From Bacteroides nordii WAL 11050 = JCM 12987 (GTDB lineage Bacteria; Bacteroidota; Bacteroidia; Bacteroidales; Bacteroidaceae), in contig BAJA01000002.1 in NCBI GenBank assembly GCA_000613465.1, positions 186,001-250,000 of the forward strand: DNA of 64,000 nucleotides, in the 5' to 3' direction. Shown piece after piece: positions 49,617-59,129 of this stretch; position 1 is the stretch's first letter; every line of letters begins with the position of its first letter. Position numbers and translations under genes: made by a program. The notes beneath the pieces were generated by a model. It saw nothing but the letters and a program-made list of their open reading frames with translations, did no database searches and was not told the DNA's origin.

Positions 49617-52541
49617 ATGAAAAAGCAAAACAATATATTTGCATACGCAAAACAGACATTCAGCCTTATACTGGCAATTCTTTTCTGTACAGCCTGTACA
49701 GACGAAACCTATCAGGACGAAAACCAGGTAGAAGAAGGGATACCTGTAGAAGTTGACTTCCAATTCAACACATCGGAGATGCAGAAAGTCAATACACGGC
49801 TCAGCGATGCCGGAGAATTTCAGGTAAATGATTTATATCTGTTTATTTTCAATTCTCAAGGTGAAAAAAAGCAAGGCAGCCACTATTATAACAGTGATGC
49901 GCTAACCGGTTTTGGGCATACCAATGGAGATCAATCCTCTCCAACCAAGGGTACAATAACAGGTATACAAACCACCAGTGGAAAAAGTTATATTTATGGC
50001 ATAGCCAATGTTGAAGGTAATGAGTTGGATAAAAAAGGAGAATTAAAAGCTAAACTGGATCGAGTTAATTCAGTCAATGAATTAAAAGCTATTTTTACAA
50101 CATTAAATAACGATGGAAATATAAACCGCGAGACTCCCCGCTTACTAATGAGCGGAACATTTGAAAGTGCGGATAACACTATAACAAACGAAGCAAAGGC
50201 AGAAGGTACCTGCTATATACCTGTTCGTGGTGGTGCTATAAATGGAACTTTACGCCTATGCCGTTTGGACTCTCATATCCAATTTAAAATTAATTTAGGA
50301 GACAAAATAGAGAAATTTGAATTGACAAGTTGGCAAGTTTACAACATTCCTACCAGCTCTTACCTTATAGCTCATACTGACAATTATCCTGAAACAACTT
50401 ATTCAAACAGTGGAGAACAGAACAGTGGCATTACTATAGACAACAATGTATATTCTTTTGGTTTCTACATGCAGGAAAATCTAAAAGATGCCATAACACA
50501 GGATAGAGAGGGAAATGTTCTCTCTAAATATACAGATAGAGAAAAAGAATATAAAAACGAAAGTGGAGGAAATACAGGAGAATACAGACATGTAGAAGAA
50601 AATGCTACCTATGTAGAGATAAAGGCCAAAATGAATATAACAAATGCATCAAATCCGGATGGAATTAGAACTGCAGACGTCAAATATATCATACATTTAG
50701 GAGGAGGAGCAGATGACATTGAGAACTTCAAAAGCAAGCGTAACAAAAAATACACTTACAATGTTACAATCAACGACGTAGAGAGTATTATTGTTGAAGT
50801 ACAAGGTGGTGAAGATGAAGAAGGTGCCAATCCGGGAGTTGAAGGCGATGTAGTAGATGCTAAGACCATTGTATACTCTTTGGATGCCCACTACAATTGT
50901 ATCAATTTAGGATTTACTTACGAAGAAATCAAAGAGTTGTCATTCATCATACAATCTCCATTTGCTGATGATGCAATATATAGTGAAACAGGTAAACTGC
51001 CAGGAACAGAAAAAGATGCAGGAGATTACAAATGGATTAAACTCCAAAGAACAACAGATGCCCAAACATTGGCAAAATACAGAGAAAAGGGAACAACTCC
51101 TATCTATTTGTATGATTTAAAAAAAGACATGGAATCCCGTGGAGCAGATTTAGGATATAATCAAAAAAAGACTTATTATTACACAATCTTCATAGATGAA
51201 TATTATTATGATACTCCCCCCACAGACAAAGCTGCCAGAGAATGGACGGACAAAAGTCATTACTGGAAGTATTTTGTGAATAAAGAGAACCGTAAACTAC
51301 TATTATTCCTCTCACCTCAATACAGTGCAGACAAAGAAAGTAGTTATTCGGAAGCGAAATATATGTTCACCCAAAGATCAATCCAGACTTACTACAGTAC
51401 TACCGACCTAAACGACGATGGAAATGCTTTAGGTATGGAGCATGTGAATGAAACAGGTATACCATCCTGGAAGTTAACAAGCAGTAACAGACCAAATGGC
51501 GACCGGGCCAGTAGTGCCCGGGGAAGTGAATATTATGGTTCATGGTCTGTAGATAATGGATTTTACAATACATATAGTTATGTAAAAAACAATAAGTGGA
51601 ATTCCTATATAACATACACTGCTGATGCTAAAGGATATACATATTCCATGAAGGATGTTGCAGCTATAGCCGAATGCCTCTCCAGAAATAGAGACGAAGA
51701 TGGAGATGGAACTATTGATATGGATGAAGTGAAATGGTATCTGCCAGCCAGTGCACAATTAATGAGTATGTTTTTAGGTGCAAAAAGTTTACCATCTCCA
51801 TTATTTGACGATAGTTCTATCACAAGTGGAGTAACCGGTGACGACACCCGCTATCATTACATTACAAGTGACGGATTAAAAATCTGGTCAGAAGAAGGAT
51901 GCTCTTTTAGTGGTTTTTTAGGAGGTACCGAAGGAAATACCAAATTCTATTCTCCGCAGCAACTAAGATGTGTCCGTAATTTGGGTTTAACCAATGCAAA
52001 TGCAGATCAAAAGGCTAAGACAGTATCACCTGCCTATACAAAGAGTAACAATAATTTCAGAATGAGTTATATGACCCCTCAAAACATACGACCGGGAAAA
52101 GTGGAAGCAGAATTAGAGCGTCATGATAATTTTAGTGATACTAACAGACCCTACAAAGCATTTCAAATGGCAAACAGTTTTGTAGATCAAAGAGAGGGAA
52201 GTGGCGTTGTATGGAAAAGTATTTTTGATATCGACACCTATCATAATAGTAAATGCAAAAACTACACAGAAGGTGGTTATAAATGGAGAGCTCCTAATCA
52301 GCGCGAGTTGATGATTATGTTTCTCAATGATAAAACGAACGTTATTCATTCATATGATTATGATTATTATAGTGGAGGATATAAATATACTGACAGATCC
52401 TTTTCCCGTACTCATTGGAGATTCGGAGATACTGATATAAATAAAAAGAGACACTTTGGTATAGATGGAGAAGTTTTATTTTTAGATAGCTATAATAGTT
52501 CTTATAAGATGACTATACGTTGTGTACGCGATATAGATTAA
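49617..52541 (+). CDS. Large fimbrial tip protein (DUF4906-like) with calcium-binding-type loop
   Basis: A 974-residue lipoprotein (LFCTAC, Cys about residue 25). N-terminal fimbrillin-like beta domains (VEVDFQFNTSEMQKVNTR, NDLYLFIFNSQGEKKQG, LCRLDSHIQFKINLGDK) are followed by a DUF4906-like middle. The C-terminal module has SRNRDEDGDGTIDMDEVKWY, a DxDxDGxIDxxE loop like an EF-hand, then WYLPASAQLMSMFLGA and a repeat of RCVRxL near its end. The ending resembles tip adhesins of Bacteroides Mfa-type pili. The binding partner is unknown. Fourth gene of the operon. Confidence 0.75.
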   Translation: MKKQNNIFAYAKQTFSLILAILFCTACTDETYQDENQVEEGIPVEVDFQFNTSEMQKVNTRLSDAGEFQVNDLYLFIFNSQGEKKQGSHYYNSDALTGFGHTNGDQSSPTKGTITGIQTTSGKSYIYGIANVEGNELDKKGELKAKLDRVNSVNELKAIFTTLNNDGNINRETPRLLMSGTFESADNTITNEAKAEGTCYIPVRGGAINGTLRLCRLDSHIQFKINLGDKIEKFELTSWQVYNIPTSSYLIAHTDNYPETTYSNSGEQNSGITIDNNVYSFGFYMQENLKDAITQDREGNVLSKYTDREKEYKNESGGNTGEYRHVEENATYVEIKAKMNITNASNPDGIRTADVKYIIHLGGGADDIENFKSKRNKKYTYNVTINDVESIIVEVQGGEDEEGANPGVEGDVVDAKTIVYSLDAHYNCINLGFTYEEIKELSFIIQSPFADDAIYSETGKLPGTEKDAGDYKWIKLQRTTDAQTLAKYREKGTTPIYLYDLKKDMESRGADLGYNQKKTYYYTIFIDEYYYDTPPTDKAAREWTDKSHYWKYFVNKENRKLLLFLSPQYSADKESSYSEAKYMFTQRSIQTYYSTTDLNDDGNALGMEHVNETGIPSWKLTSSNRPNGDRASSARGSEYYGSWSVDNGFYNTYSYVKNNKWNSYITYTADAKGYTYSMKDVAAIAECLSRNRDEDGDGTIDMDEVKWYLPASAQLMSMFLGAKSLPSPLFDDSSITSGVTGDDTRYHYITSDGLKIWSEEGCSFSGFLGGTEGNTKFYSPQQLRCVRNLGLTNANADQKAKTVSPAYTKSNNNFRMSYMTPQNIRPGKVEAELERHDNFSDTNRPYKAFQMANSFVDQREGSGVVWKSIFDIDTYHNSKCKNYTEGGYKWRAPNQRELMIMFLNDKTNVIHSYDYDYYSGGYKYTDRSFSRTHWRFGDTDINKKRHFGIDGEVLFLDSYNSSYKMTIRCVRDID

Positions 52542-52562
52542 CAATCAATAAAATACAATATT

Positions 52563-52832
52563 ATGGAAATACTCGATATCTTAACTCGCGAATCAGAAAA
52601 TACACAGCAAGTGTATCTGTACGAAGAAGAAGGTCACTGGTATGCCTATGAACGTTCTGCACAACTTATAAAACAGTTATTTAAAGGACTTGTAAAAATC
52701 AAACAATTCGTGAACACGACGTATGATATTATACTTGACCGCGTAGAAATTGACTTAGGTACACTTATTGAGAAATGTCCTATCACCTTGTGTTCCGATT
52801 CGGAAATGATGATAGAATATCCTAAATCATGA
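52563..52832 (+). CDS. Small conserved-looking protein of unknown function (89 residues)
   Basis: A cytosolic 89-residue protein with no signal peptide. It starts MEILDILTRESENTQQVYLY and carries HWYAYERSAQLIKQL and a C-terminal ITLCSDSEMMIEY. Small Bacteroides proteins with a similar YLY..xxWYAYERSA phrase are common in my recollection, but I cannot name a family or function. It is 21 bases after the tip gene and probably in the fimbrial transcript. A cytosolic protein at the end of an otherwise fully exported operon suggests a regulatory or coupling role; that is inference. Confidence 0.65.
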   Translation: MEILDILTRESENTQQVYLYEEEGHWYAYERSAQLIKQLFKGLVKIKQFVNTTYDIILDRVEIDLGTLIEKCPITLCSDSEMMIEYPKS

Positions 52833-52886
52833 TAAAGATCATCCCTTTTTAACAAGAATATATTGTTTGTTTTGTTTGTGTTCCTC

Positions 52887-52938
52887 ATCCCACTTACCAA
52901 TACCGTCTGAGAAGATAGTGGTAAGTGGGTGGGGATTT
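52887..52938 (+). terminator. Hairpin ending the fimbrial operon
   Basis: ATCCCACTTACCA pairs with TGGTAAGTGGG and then TGGGGAT, followed by TTTTC. A related right arm (TAATGGTAAGTGGGTGGAGA) occurs at 53614-53633 after the PIN gene. Confidence 0.6.
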
Positions 52939-52975
52939 TCAACATTTATCACACAGGCAATAAGATAAGAAGTAT

Positions 52976-52983
52976 TATCTTTG
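52976..52983 (+). promoter_or_regulatory. -7 element of the toxin-antitoxin pair
   Basis: TATCTTTG matches TAnnTTTG and is 37 bases before the ATG at 53021. No -33 TTTG is seen. Confidence 0.5.
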
Positions 52984-53020
52984 CTTAGTAATTTATACAA
53001 TCCATAAATAATCAGAAGCT

Positions 53021-53156
53021 ATGAAAGAAAAAAGCGGAAGAAGAAAAGGTTGAAACGAAGGAGCTTAAAACAAAAAAGAAAGTCAGTAAAACACTTGAAG
53101 CTGCAAGAAAACTGAAGGGAAGTCTTATTGTAAATGACACAAAGTTTTTATTATAG
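53021..53156 (+). pseudogene. Antitoxin remnant, frameshifted
   Basis: The ATG at 53021 runs into a stop after ten codons. Removing one base from (or adding two to) the A-run at 53028-53033 gives a protein of about 44 residues: a Lys/Glu-rich start, then SKTLEAARKLKGSLIVND and a Leu-rich end. The last part resembles the C-terminus of short antitoxins that wrap PIN toxins. The stop codon is four bases before the PIN gene, the usual antitoxin-toxin arrangement. The N-terminal DNA-binding part seems missing or very short. Confidence 0.5.
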
Positions 53157-53160
53157 AACA

Positions 53161-53582
53161 ATGAGATATTTGATAGACACAAATATTTTTGTGTATTTGG
53201 CAACCGATGTAGATTCTTTAAGTAGAGATGTATTATCTTTACTCGAAGAACCGAATACTTTATTGTATATCAGCGTAGAATCAGTGCGTGAATTGATTGT
53301 AGGATATAGAAATAAAGGACTGTGTTCCAAACGTTGAAACTCTATAGAAGAAATGGTCACTGCCATCGAGAAAGAATATTATATCAAAAATACTCCCTTA
53401 AAAGGGAGCATATGGGTATTTATGCCCATATGGAAATCAATGAGAGCCAAGGACATAAGGATCCTTCAGATCATGTTATTATAGCACATGCATTAACTGA
53501 ACATTTACCACTTATATCAAGCGACACGCGTTTTGAGCTTTACCGTAAACAAGGACTCGATCTGATCGTCAACAAGAAATGA
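53161..53582 (+). pseudogene. PIN-domain toxin (VapC-like), disrupted by stop and frameshift
   Basis: A PIN-domain ribonuclease of about 140 residues. Acidic residues are recognisable: MRYLIDTN, ESVRELIVG, KDPSDHVIIAHA and ISSDTRFELY. An in-frame TGA stands at 53335-53337 (where RWNSIEEM is expected). A missing A in the A-run at 53400-53403 shifts the frame after IKNTPLK. Either change removes the two last acidic residues, so the toxin should be inactive. Two lesions, including a nonsense codon, plus a frameshifted antitoxin make true decay more likely than sequencing error. Confidence 0.75.
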
Positions 53583-53717
53583 AGATCCCCCCTGACAATA
53601 TCGTCGACGGATATAATGGTAAGTGGGTGGAGATTTATTATAAAATATATAGGTTCGTATCCGCTAAAGTTGTATATTTGAAAAGTAAAATAACAACAAA
53701 TCACTAATACAAACGCC

Positions 53718-54215
53718 ATGAGCAGTAATATTTTTCTAATCATCGCACTTGTCACAACAGGTATTTTCGTTGTTCAGTTCATTCTATCCATCTTTTTTGG
53801 TGATTTTGATGCTGACGCAGATATTGACACAGACATAGGCAGTGTAGTTTCTTTCAAAGGGTTAACTCATTTTGGTATCGGATTTGGATGGTATATGTAT
53901 CTGCAACAAAGTACAGATGCAACAGCATATATTATTGGCATACTCGTCGGATTGCTATTCGTATTTGCTGTGTGGTATCTCTACAAAAAGGCTTATCAGC
54001 TACAGCAAGACAACCACTCAGAAAAAACAGAACAGCTTGTAGGGCGGGAATGTACTATCTACTTCAGCCGGGGTGAAGGAAAATATACCGTACAGGTGAA
54101 ACGCGATGGCGCAATGAGAGAAGTGGATGTTATATCTGAATCAGCCAAGAATTACCAAACAGGAGATAAAACTGTTATTGCCTCTTATAAAGAAGGAGCG
54201 CTTTATATTAGTTGA
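53718..54215 (+). CDS. NfeD-like membrane protein, flotillin partner
   Basis: A 165-residue membrane protein: a first helix (FLIIALVTTGIFVVQFILSI), an Asp-rich linker (FDADADIDTDIG), a second helical region (YIIGILVGLLFVFAVWYLY) and a C-terminal OB-fold-like domain (LVGRECTIYFSRGEGKYTVQ). NfeD-like proteins such as Bacillus YuaF are encoded with flotillins and help organise membrane microdomains. The flotillin gene follows after 88 bases of GTTGACA-type repeats. The role here is inferred from that pairing. Confidence 0.8.
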   Translation: MSSNIFLIIALVTTGIFVVQFILSIFFGDFDADADIDTDIGSVVSFKGLTHFGIGFGWYMYLQQSTDATAYIIGILVGLLFVFAVWYLYKKAYQLQQDNHSEKTEQLVGRECTIYFSRGEGKYTVQVKRDGAMREVDVISESAKNYQTGDKTVIASYKEGALYIS

Positions 54216-54280
54216 CAGTGGACAATGGACAGTTGACAATGGACAGTGGACAGTGAAAATCTTAAGAACTCAGAAACTCA
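54216..54280. repeat. GGACAGTTGACAATGG tandem words
   Basis: Tandem heptamer-like words (TTGACAGTGGACAATGGACA and repeats) between the NfeD-like and flotillin genes. This is an arm-like half without an opposite arm. Confidence 0.55.
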
Positions 54281-54303
54281 AATAACTTAAAAACTCAAAT
54301 AAC

Positions 54304-55935
54304 ATGACTCAGGAAATGATGATTATGGCTGCTATTCTGGTGGCAGTTATTTTACTTACATTTATCGGAATTCTTTCCCGCTACCGTAAATGTAAAAGTG
54401 ACGAAGTACTCGTAGTTTACGGTAAAACAGGTAAAGACAAAAAATCGGCAAAACTCTATCATGGTGGCGCGGCTTTCGTATGGCCTATCCTACAAGGATA
54501 TGAATTCCTATCGATGAAACCCATGCAGATAGACTGCAAACTGACAGGAGCACTTTCAGCACAAAACATCCGTGTAGATGTGCCAACCACTATTACTGTA
54601 GCTATCAGTACTGATCACGAAGTAATGCAGAATGCAGCAGAACGTATGCTGGGCCTTACAATGGATGATAAACAGAACTTGATTACAGATGTGGTATACG
54701 GACAGATGCGTCTGGTTATTGCCGACATGACAATTGAAGAACTGAACTCCGATCGCGATAAATTCTTGTCAAAAGTAAAAGATAACATTGATACTGAACT
54801 GCGTAAATTCGGTTTATATCTGATGAATATCAACATCAGTGATATCCGCGATGCAGCCAACTACATTGTCAATTTAGGTAAAGAAGCCGAAAGTAAAGCA
54901 CTGAACGAGGCACAAGCGAACATTGAAGAACAAGAAAAATTAGGTGCTATCAAAATCGCAACTCAGATAAAAGAACGTGAAACCAAAGTTGCCGAAACTC
55001 GTAAAGACCAGGACATCGCCATTGCCGAGACAAAGAAGTTACAGGAAATTTCGGTCGCTAATGCAGACAAAGACCGTATCTCACAAGTAGCAATTGCCAA
55101 TGCGGAAAAAGAGGCACAGGTAGCAAAAGCAGAAGCAGATAAGAACATACGCATTGAGCAGGCGAATACGGAAAAGGAAAGCCGCGTGGCAGAACTAAAT
55201 TCTGACATGGAAATCAAACAGGCAGAAGCTGCCAAAAAAGCAGCCATCGGGCGAAATGAGGCACAAAAAGAAGTTGCCAAATCGGACGCTGAACTGGCTG
55301 TGACACAAGCCAATGCCGATAAAGAGGCCGGAGAAGCTGCTGCAAGATCAGAAGCTGCCGTGCAAACAGCCCGTGAGACTGCACAGAAAGAGGTGGAAGA
55401 GGCCAAAGCGAAAAAGGTGGAATCCTCTTTGAAAGCAGAAAAAATAGTTCCGGCAGAAATAGCCCGACAAGAAGCTATCCTGCAAGCAGAAGCCGTAGCA
55501 GAAAAAATAACCCGCGAAGCGGAGGCGCGTGCAAAGGCTACTTTAGCGCAAGCAGAAGCAGAAGCAAAAGCTATTCAGATGAAGCTGGAAGCAGAAGCGG
55601 AAGGTAAAAAGCGTTCGTTGCTGGCAGAAGCAGAAGGCTTTGAAGCTATGGTGCGCGCAGCAGAATCCAATCCGGCTATCGCTATCCAGTATAAGATGGT
55701 AGACCAGTGGAAAGAAATTGCCGGTGAACAGGTGAAAGCATTTGAACATATGAATCTGGGAAATATCACAGTATTTGACGGAGGAAACGGTAGCACAAGC
55801 AATTTCCTTAGTTCGCTGGTAAAAACGGTAGCACCAAGTTTAGGAGTTCTTGATAAACTGCCCATTGGAGAAACTGTGAAGGGAATTATAAACCCGGAAA
55901 GTAAAGAAGAAAAAGAAGAAGAAAAGAAAAAATAA
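54304..55935 (+). CDS. Flotillin / SPFH-domain protein
   Basis: A 543-residue membrane scaffold protein. An N-terminal membrane segment (MMIMAAILVAVILLTFIGIL) is followed by the SPFH/band-7 domain (about 30-190: VVYGKTGKDKKSAKLYHGG, LYLMNINISDIRDAANYI). A very long Ala/Glu/Lys coiled coil follows (about 195-450; words such as AEADKNIRIEQANTEKES), then a C-terminal oligomerisation part (NPAIAIQYKMVDQWKEIAGE). It forms large oligomers in membrane microdomains. Length is normal for the family. Partner of the NfeD-like protein upstream. Confidence 0.93.
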   Translation: MTQEMMIMAAILVAVILLTFIGILSRYRKCKSDEVLVVYGKTGKDKKSAKLYHGGAAFVWPILQGYEFLSMKPMQIDCKLTGALSAQNIRVDVPTTITVAISTDHEVMQNAAERMLGLTMDDKQNLITDVVYGQMRLVIADMTIEELNSDRDKFLSKVKDNIDTELRKFGLYLMNINISDIRDAANYIVNLGKEAESKALNEAQANIEEQEKLGAIKIATQIKERETKVAETRKDQDIAIAETKKLQEISVANADKDRISQVAIANAEKEAQVAKAEADKNIRIEQANTEKESRVAELNSDMEIKQAEAAKKAAIGRNEAQKEVAKSDAELAVTQANADKEAGEAAARSEAAVQTARETAQKEVEEAKAKKVESSLKAEKIVPAEIARQEAILQAEAVAEKITREAEARAKATLAQAEAEAKAIQMKLEAEAEGKKRSLLAEAEGFEAMVRAAESNPAIAIQYKMVDQWKEIAGEQVKAFEHMNLGNITVFDGGNGSTSNFLSSLVKTVAPSLGVLDKLPIGETVKGIINPESKEEKEEEKKK

Positions 55936-56009
55936 TGTGCCAATATAATCAATGTGCCAATTGGCTGCGCAATGTATGTACAGCTTAATTGGCATATTGG
56001 CACATTATT
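55935..56009. repeat. Intergenic hairpin with TGTGCCAAT arms
   Basis: TGTGCCAATATAATCAATGT and AATTGGCATATTGGCACA form the arms. The loop TTGGCTGCGCAATGTATGTA is the shared core in reverse orientation (its complement reads ...TGCGCAGCCAA). Confidence 0.65.
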
Positions 56010-56030
56010 AAATTAGAAATAGAATTTATC

Positions 56031-56698
56031 ATGCGTTTTTATCATTATCCAGTCTATTTATTCTTATTTATAACTTTCATTAGCTTTGCCGGATGCAAGG
56101 AAAAAGACAAATCGCTCAAACTAAACGAGCCACGAAATATAAAAGGGGTTATCAGTTATAAACGTTCATTTGGCGATCTGAACGATATTCACCTTAAAGC
56201 AGCACAAAGTTTAGGAATCCGCCCGTTAACTTCACGCGAAGAAGCTGAACGAATGAAAGGAAAACTGGTACACATCAAAAACAATGATTGTTATACCGTT
56301 GATTCACTTACACATTCCATCCCCTTCCTGGTACCACGCGCCAGTGACTTACTTAACACAATAGGAAGCAATTTTCTTGACTCACTCACAGCAAAAGGAT
56401 TAAATCCAAATCAAATAGTCATCACTTCTGTTCTCCGTACAGAAGATGACGTAAAACGTTTGAGGCGCAGAAATATAAACGCATCCAAAAACTCGGCCCA
56501 CTTCTATGGAACAACATTCGACGTTAGCTGGAAACGCTTCAAAAAAATTGAAGATGAGACGGACGACCTTTACAGGATGTCAGTGCAGACACATTAAAAC
56601 TCGTACTGTCGGAAGTGTTGCGCGACCTGAGAAAAGAAGACAAATGTTATATTAAATATGAGCTAAAGCAGGGTTGCTTCCATATCACAACAAGATAA
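56031..56698 (+). pseudogene. DUF5715 / M15-like peptidase lipoprotein, frameshifted near the end
   Basis: A lipoprotein (SFAGC, Cys about residue 21) with the pattern of DUF5715, related to M15/VanY-type peptidoglycan carboxypeptidases. Motifs are VITSVLRTEDDVKRLRRRN and SAHFYGTTFDVSW, the latter carrying the HxxGxxxD metal-ligand spacing. One base is missing near 56574: the open frame ends LYRMSVQTH, whereas adding one base gives DVSADTLKLVLSEVLRDLRK and a last His in CFHITTR, which would complete the M15 zinc site. The start at MRFYHYP gives a signal peptide. Sequence error is the simplest explanation. Confidence 0.7.
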
Positions 56699-56699
56699 T

Positions 56700-56966
56700 G
56701 AGGCATTACACCACAAAGATCTATTTATCTGATGAAACACGAATTAACGCAAATTGACGCGAATTAAAAAAGATGTTATTTTATCTTTTAAGTCTCTGCT
56801 TTAGCGAGAATTTGCGTTCAGCTGCGTTTTAATCAAATATCACCTGCCGAACCTCTCCGTGCGGGAAGCACTCGTAACCATACGTTGTAAATTTATTCTG
56901 CCGGAACACCTAAAGTATCCAAACCTTTTCACTAAATTTGCAGATATTTTTCTTTAATACAACTCA
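56700..56966. repeat. Composite palindromic repeat and GTGCGGGAAGCAC element
   Basis: Between the DUF5715 and phoH genes: a CACCACA/GAATTAACGCAAATT palindrome with its inverse GAATTTGCGTTCAGCTGCG (about 56700-56835), then ACCTGCCGAACCTCTCCGTG with GCGGGAAGCAC (56842-56871). No gene is seen. Confidence 0.65.
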
Positions 56967-57980
56967 ATGATAGAAAAACTGATTGTTCTTGAGGATATTG
57001 ATCCGGTTATTTTTTATGGTGTAAACAACGCCAACATACAGTTAATTAAAGCTTTATATCCAAAGCTACGCATTGTTGCCCGTGGCAATGTTATCAAAGT
57101 TCTGGGCGATGAGGAAGAAATGTGTGCCTTTGAAGAAAACATCATTAAACTTGAGAAATATTGTGCCGAATATAATTCGCTGAAAGAAGAAGTCATTATC
57201 GACATCATTAAAGGAAATGCTCCACAGGCTGAACAGACCGGGAACGTGATTGTATTCAGTGTAACCGGAAAACCTATTATCCCCCGCAGTGAAAACCAAC
57301 TGAAATTAGTACAGGGATTTGCCAAAAACGACATGGTGTTTGCCATCGGTCCTGCCGGATCGGGAAAAACTTATACAGCGATAGCGCTTGCTGTTCGTGC
57401 ACTTAAAAATAAAGAAATCAAAAAAATAATCCTTAGCCGCCCTGCCGTAGAAGCCGGTGAAAAATTAGGTTTTCTTCCCGGCGACATGAAGGAGAAGATA
57501 GATCCGTATTTGCAACCTCTTTATGATGCCTTGCAAGACATGATTCCTGCTGCAAAACTAAAAGAATATATGGAGCTTAATATCATCCAGATCGCTCCGC
57601 TCGCTTTCATGCGCGGACGTACACTGAATGATGCCGTCGTAATCCTGGACGAAGCACAAAATACAACTACTCAACAAATAAAGATGTTTCTTACCCGCAT
57701 GGGTATGAATACCAAAATGATCGTGACCGGAGATATGACACAGATTGATCTCCCCATTTCACAAACATCGGGTTTAGTACAGGCACTCCGCATATTGAAG
57801 GGGGTAAAAGGTATCAGTTTTGTAGAACTAAACAAAAAAGATATCGTACGCCATAAATTAGTAGAGCGTATTGTAGATGCCTATGAAAAGTTTGACAAAG
57901 AGAGAAAAACAGCTAAAGAGGGAGCAAGAGTTACCAATGAGAAAACAGAAGTTATCAATAATAAGCCTAAAGCTAACTGA
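56967..57980 (+). CDS. PhoH family ATPase (YbeZ-like)
   Basis: A 337-residue cytosolic P-loop ATPase of the PhoH/YbeZ group linked to RNA metabolism and ribosome maturation. An N-terminal KH-like region precedes Walker A GPAGSGKT (residues 128-135), GEKLGFLPGDMKEKIDPYLQ, Walker B VVILDEAQNTT and VTGDMTQIDLP. Length is as usual, with a Lys-rich C-terminal extension. purC follows on the same strand after about 95 bases. Confidence 0.94.
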   Translation: MIEKLIVLEDIDPVIFYGVNNANIQLIKALYPKLRIVARGNVIKVLGDEEEMCAFEENIIKLEKYCAEYNSLKEEVIIDIIKGNAPQAEQTGNVIVFSVTGKPIIPRSENQLKLVQGFAKNDMVFAIGPAGSGKTYTAIALAVRALKNKEIKKIILSRPAVEAGEKLGFLPGDMKEKIDPYLQPLYDALQDMIPAAKLKEYMELNIIQIAPLAFMRGRTLNDAVVILDEAQNTTTQQIKMFLTRMGMNTKMIVTGDMTQIDLPISQTSGLVQALRILKGVKGISFVELNKKDIVRHKLVERIVDAYEKFDKERKTAKEGARVTNEKTEVINNKPKAN

Positions 57981-58076
57981 TAATAGAATTCTCTTGTAAA
58001 TCAGTTCAACTCCTGTCGTAAATCGTCAACAGACCTATAGTCATGACCGTAGAAAACAAATTGTAAATTATATAAG

Positions 58077-59018
58077 ATGAAAGCATTAACTAAAACTGAA
58101 TTCAACTTTCCGGGACAGAAAAGCGTATATCACGGAAAAGTACGTGATGTTTATAACATCAACGGTGAAAAACTTGTTATGGTAGCTACCGACCGTATTT
58201 CGGCCTTTGATGTGGTGCTACCTGAAGGTATTCCTTACAAAGGACAAATGCTGAACCAGATTGCTGCCAAATTCCTTGATGCAACAACTGACATCTGCCC
58301 GAATTGGAAACTTGCTACCCCCGACCCAATGGTTACGGTAGGTGTACTTTGCGAAGGTTTCCCGGTTGAAATGATTGTACGTGGCTATCTTTGCGGTAGT
58401 GCATGGCGTACTTACAAAAGTGGTGTACGCGAAATCTGCGGAGTAAAACTTCCGGATGGAATGCGTGAAAATGAAAAATTCCCGGAACCAATCGTAACTC
58501 CTACTACCAAAGCAGAAATGGGATTGCATGACGAGGATATCTCCAAAGAAGAAATTCTGAAACAAGGGTTAGCTACCCCTGAAGAATACGAAATTCTTGA
58601 AAAATATACATTGGCCCTCTTCAAACGCGGAACAGAAATCGCAGCAGAACGTGGGTTGATACTCGTTGATACGAAATATGAATTTGGTAAACACAACGGC
58701 ACCATCTACCTGATGGATGAAATCCACACTCCGGATTCAAGCCGCTATTTCTACTCTGAAGGTTACCAGGAGCGTTTTGAAAAAGGTGAAGCACAAAAGC
58801 AACTCTCTAAAGAATTCGTACGCGAATGGTTGATGGAAAACGGATTCCAGGGAAAAGACGGCCAGAAAGTACCTGAAATGACCCCGGAAATCGTACAAAG
58901 CATTAGTGACCGCTATATCGAACTTTTCGAAAACATCACCGGAGAAAAATTTGTTAAGGAAGATACGAGCAATATAACGGAACGTATATTTAAGAACGTT
59001 TCTACGTTCTTAAAATAG
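58077..59018 (+). CDS. purC: Phosphoribosylaminoimidazolesuccinocarboxamide synthase
   Basis: ATP-dependent ligation of aspartate to CAIR in purine synthesis. The protein is 313 residues, the longer form found in Bacteroidetes. Motifs are [65 protein letters not shown] and [12 protein letters not shown]. Another purine gene (purM-like) starts at 63590, though not in the same operon. A hairpin with the shared core follows. Confidence 0.96.
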   Translation: MKALTKTEFNFPGQKSVYHGKVRDVYNINGEKLVMVATDRISAFDVVLPEGIPYKGQMLNQIAAKFLDATTDICPNWKLATPDPMVTVGVLCEGFPVEMIVRGYLCGSAWRTYKSGVREICGVKLPDGMRENEKFPEPIVTPTTKAEMGLHDEDISKEEILKQGLATPEEYEILEKYTLALFKRGTEIAAERGLILVDTKYEFGKHNGTIYLMDEIHTPDSSRYFYSEGYQERFEKGEAQKQLSKEFVREWLMENGFQGKDGQKVPEMTPEIVQSISDRYIELFENITGEKFVKEDTSNITERIFKNVSTFLK

Positions 59019-59128
59019 TTGAAAACTGAAAGTTGAAAGTTGAAAATTAGCTGCACTATTATACTGTATAATAACTTCCAATTCTCAACTTTCAACTTTC
59101 AATTTTTAACTTTCAATTTTCAATTAAA
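59019..59128. repeat. Intergenic hairpin with GTTGAAAG arms (inverted core)
   Basis: GTTGAAAACTGAAAGTTGAA at the left pairs with TTCTCAACTTTCAACTTTCA at the right. The loop TAGCTGCACTATTATACTGT is the reverse complement of the 0.7-kb core; 22 of 28 positions agree and all six changes are transitions. Confidence 0.75.
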
Positions 59129-59129
59129 T

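Noticed and set aside
53718-55935. Anti-phage defence system (membrane protein plus coiled-coil partner)
   Set aside because: The pair is the ordinary NfeD-like/flotillin arrangement.
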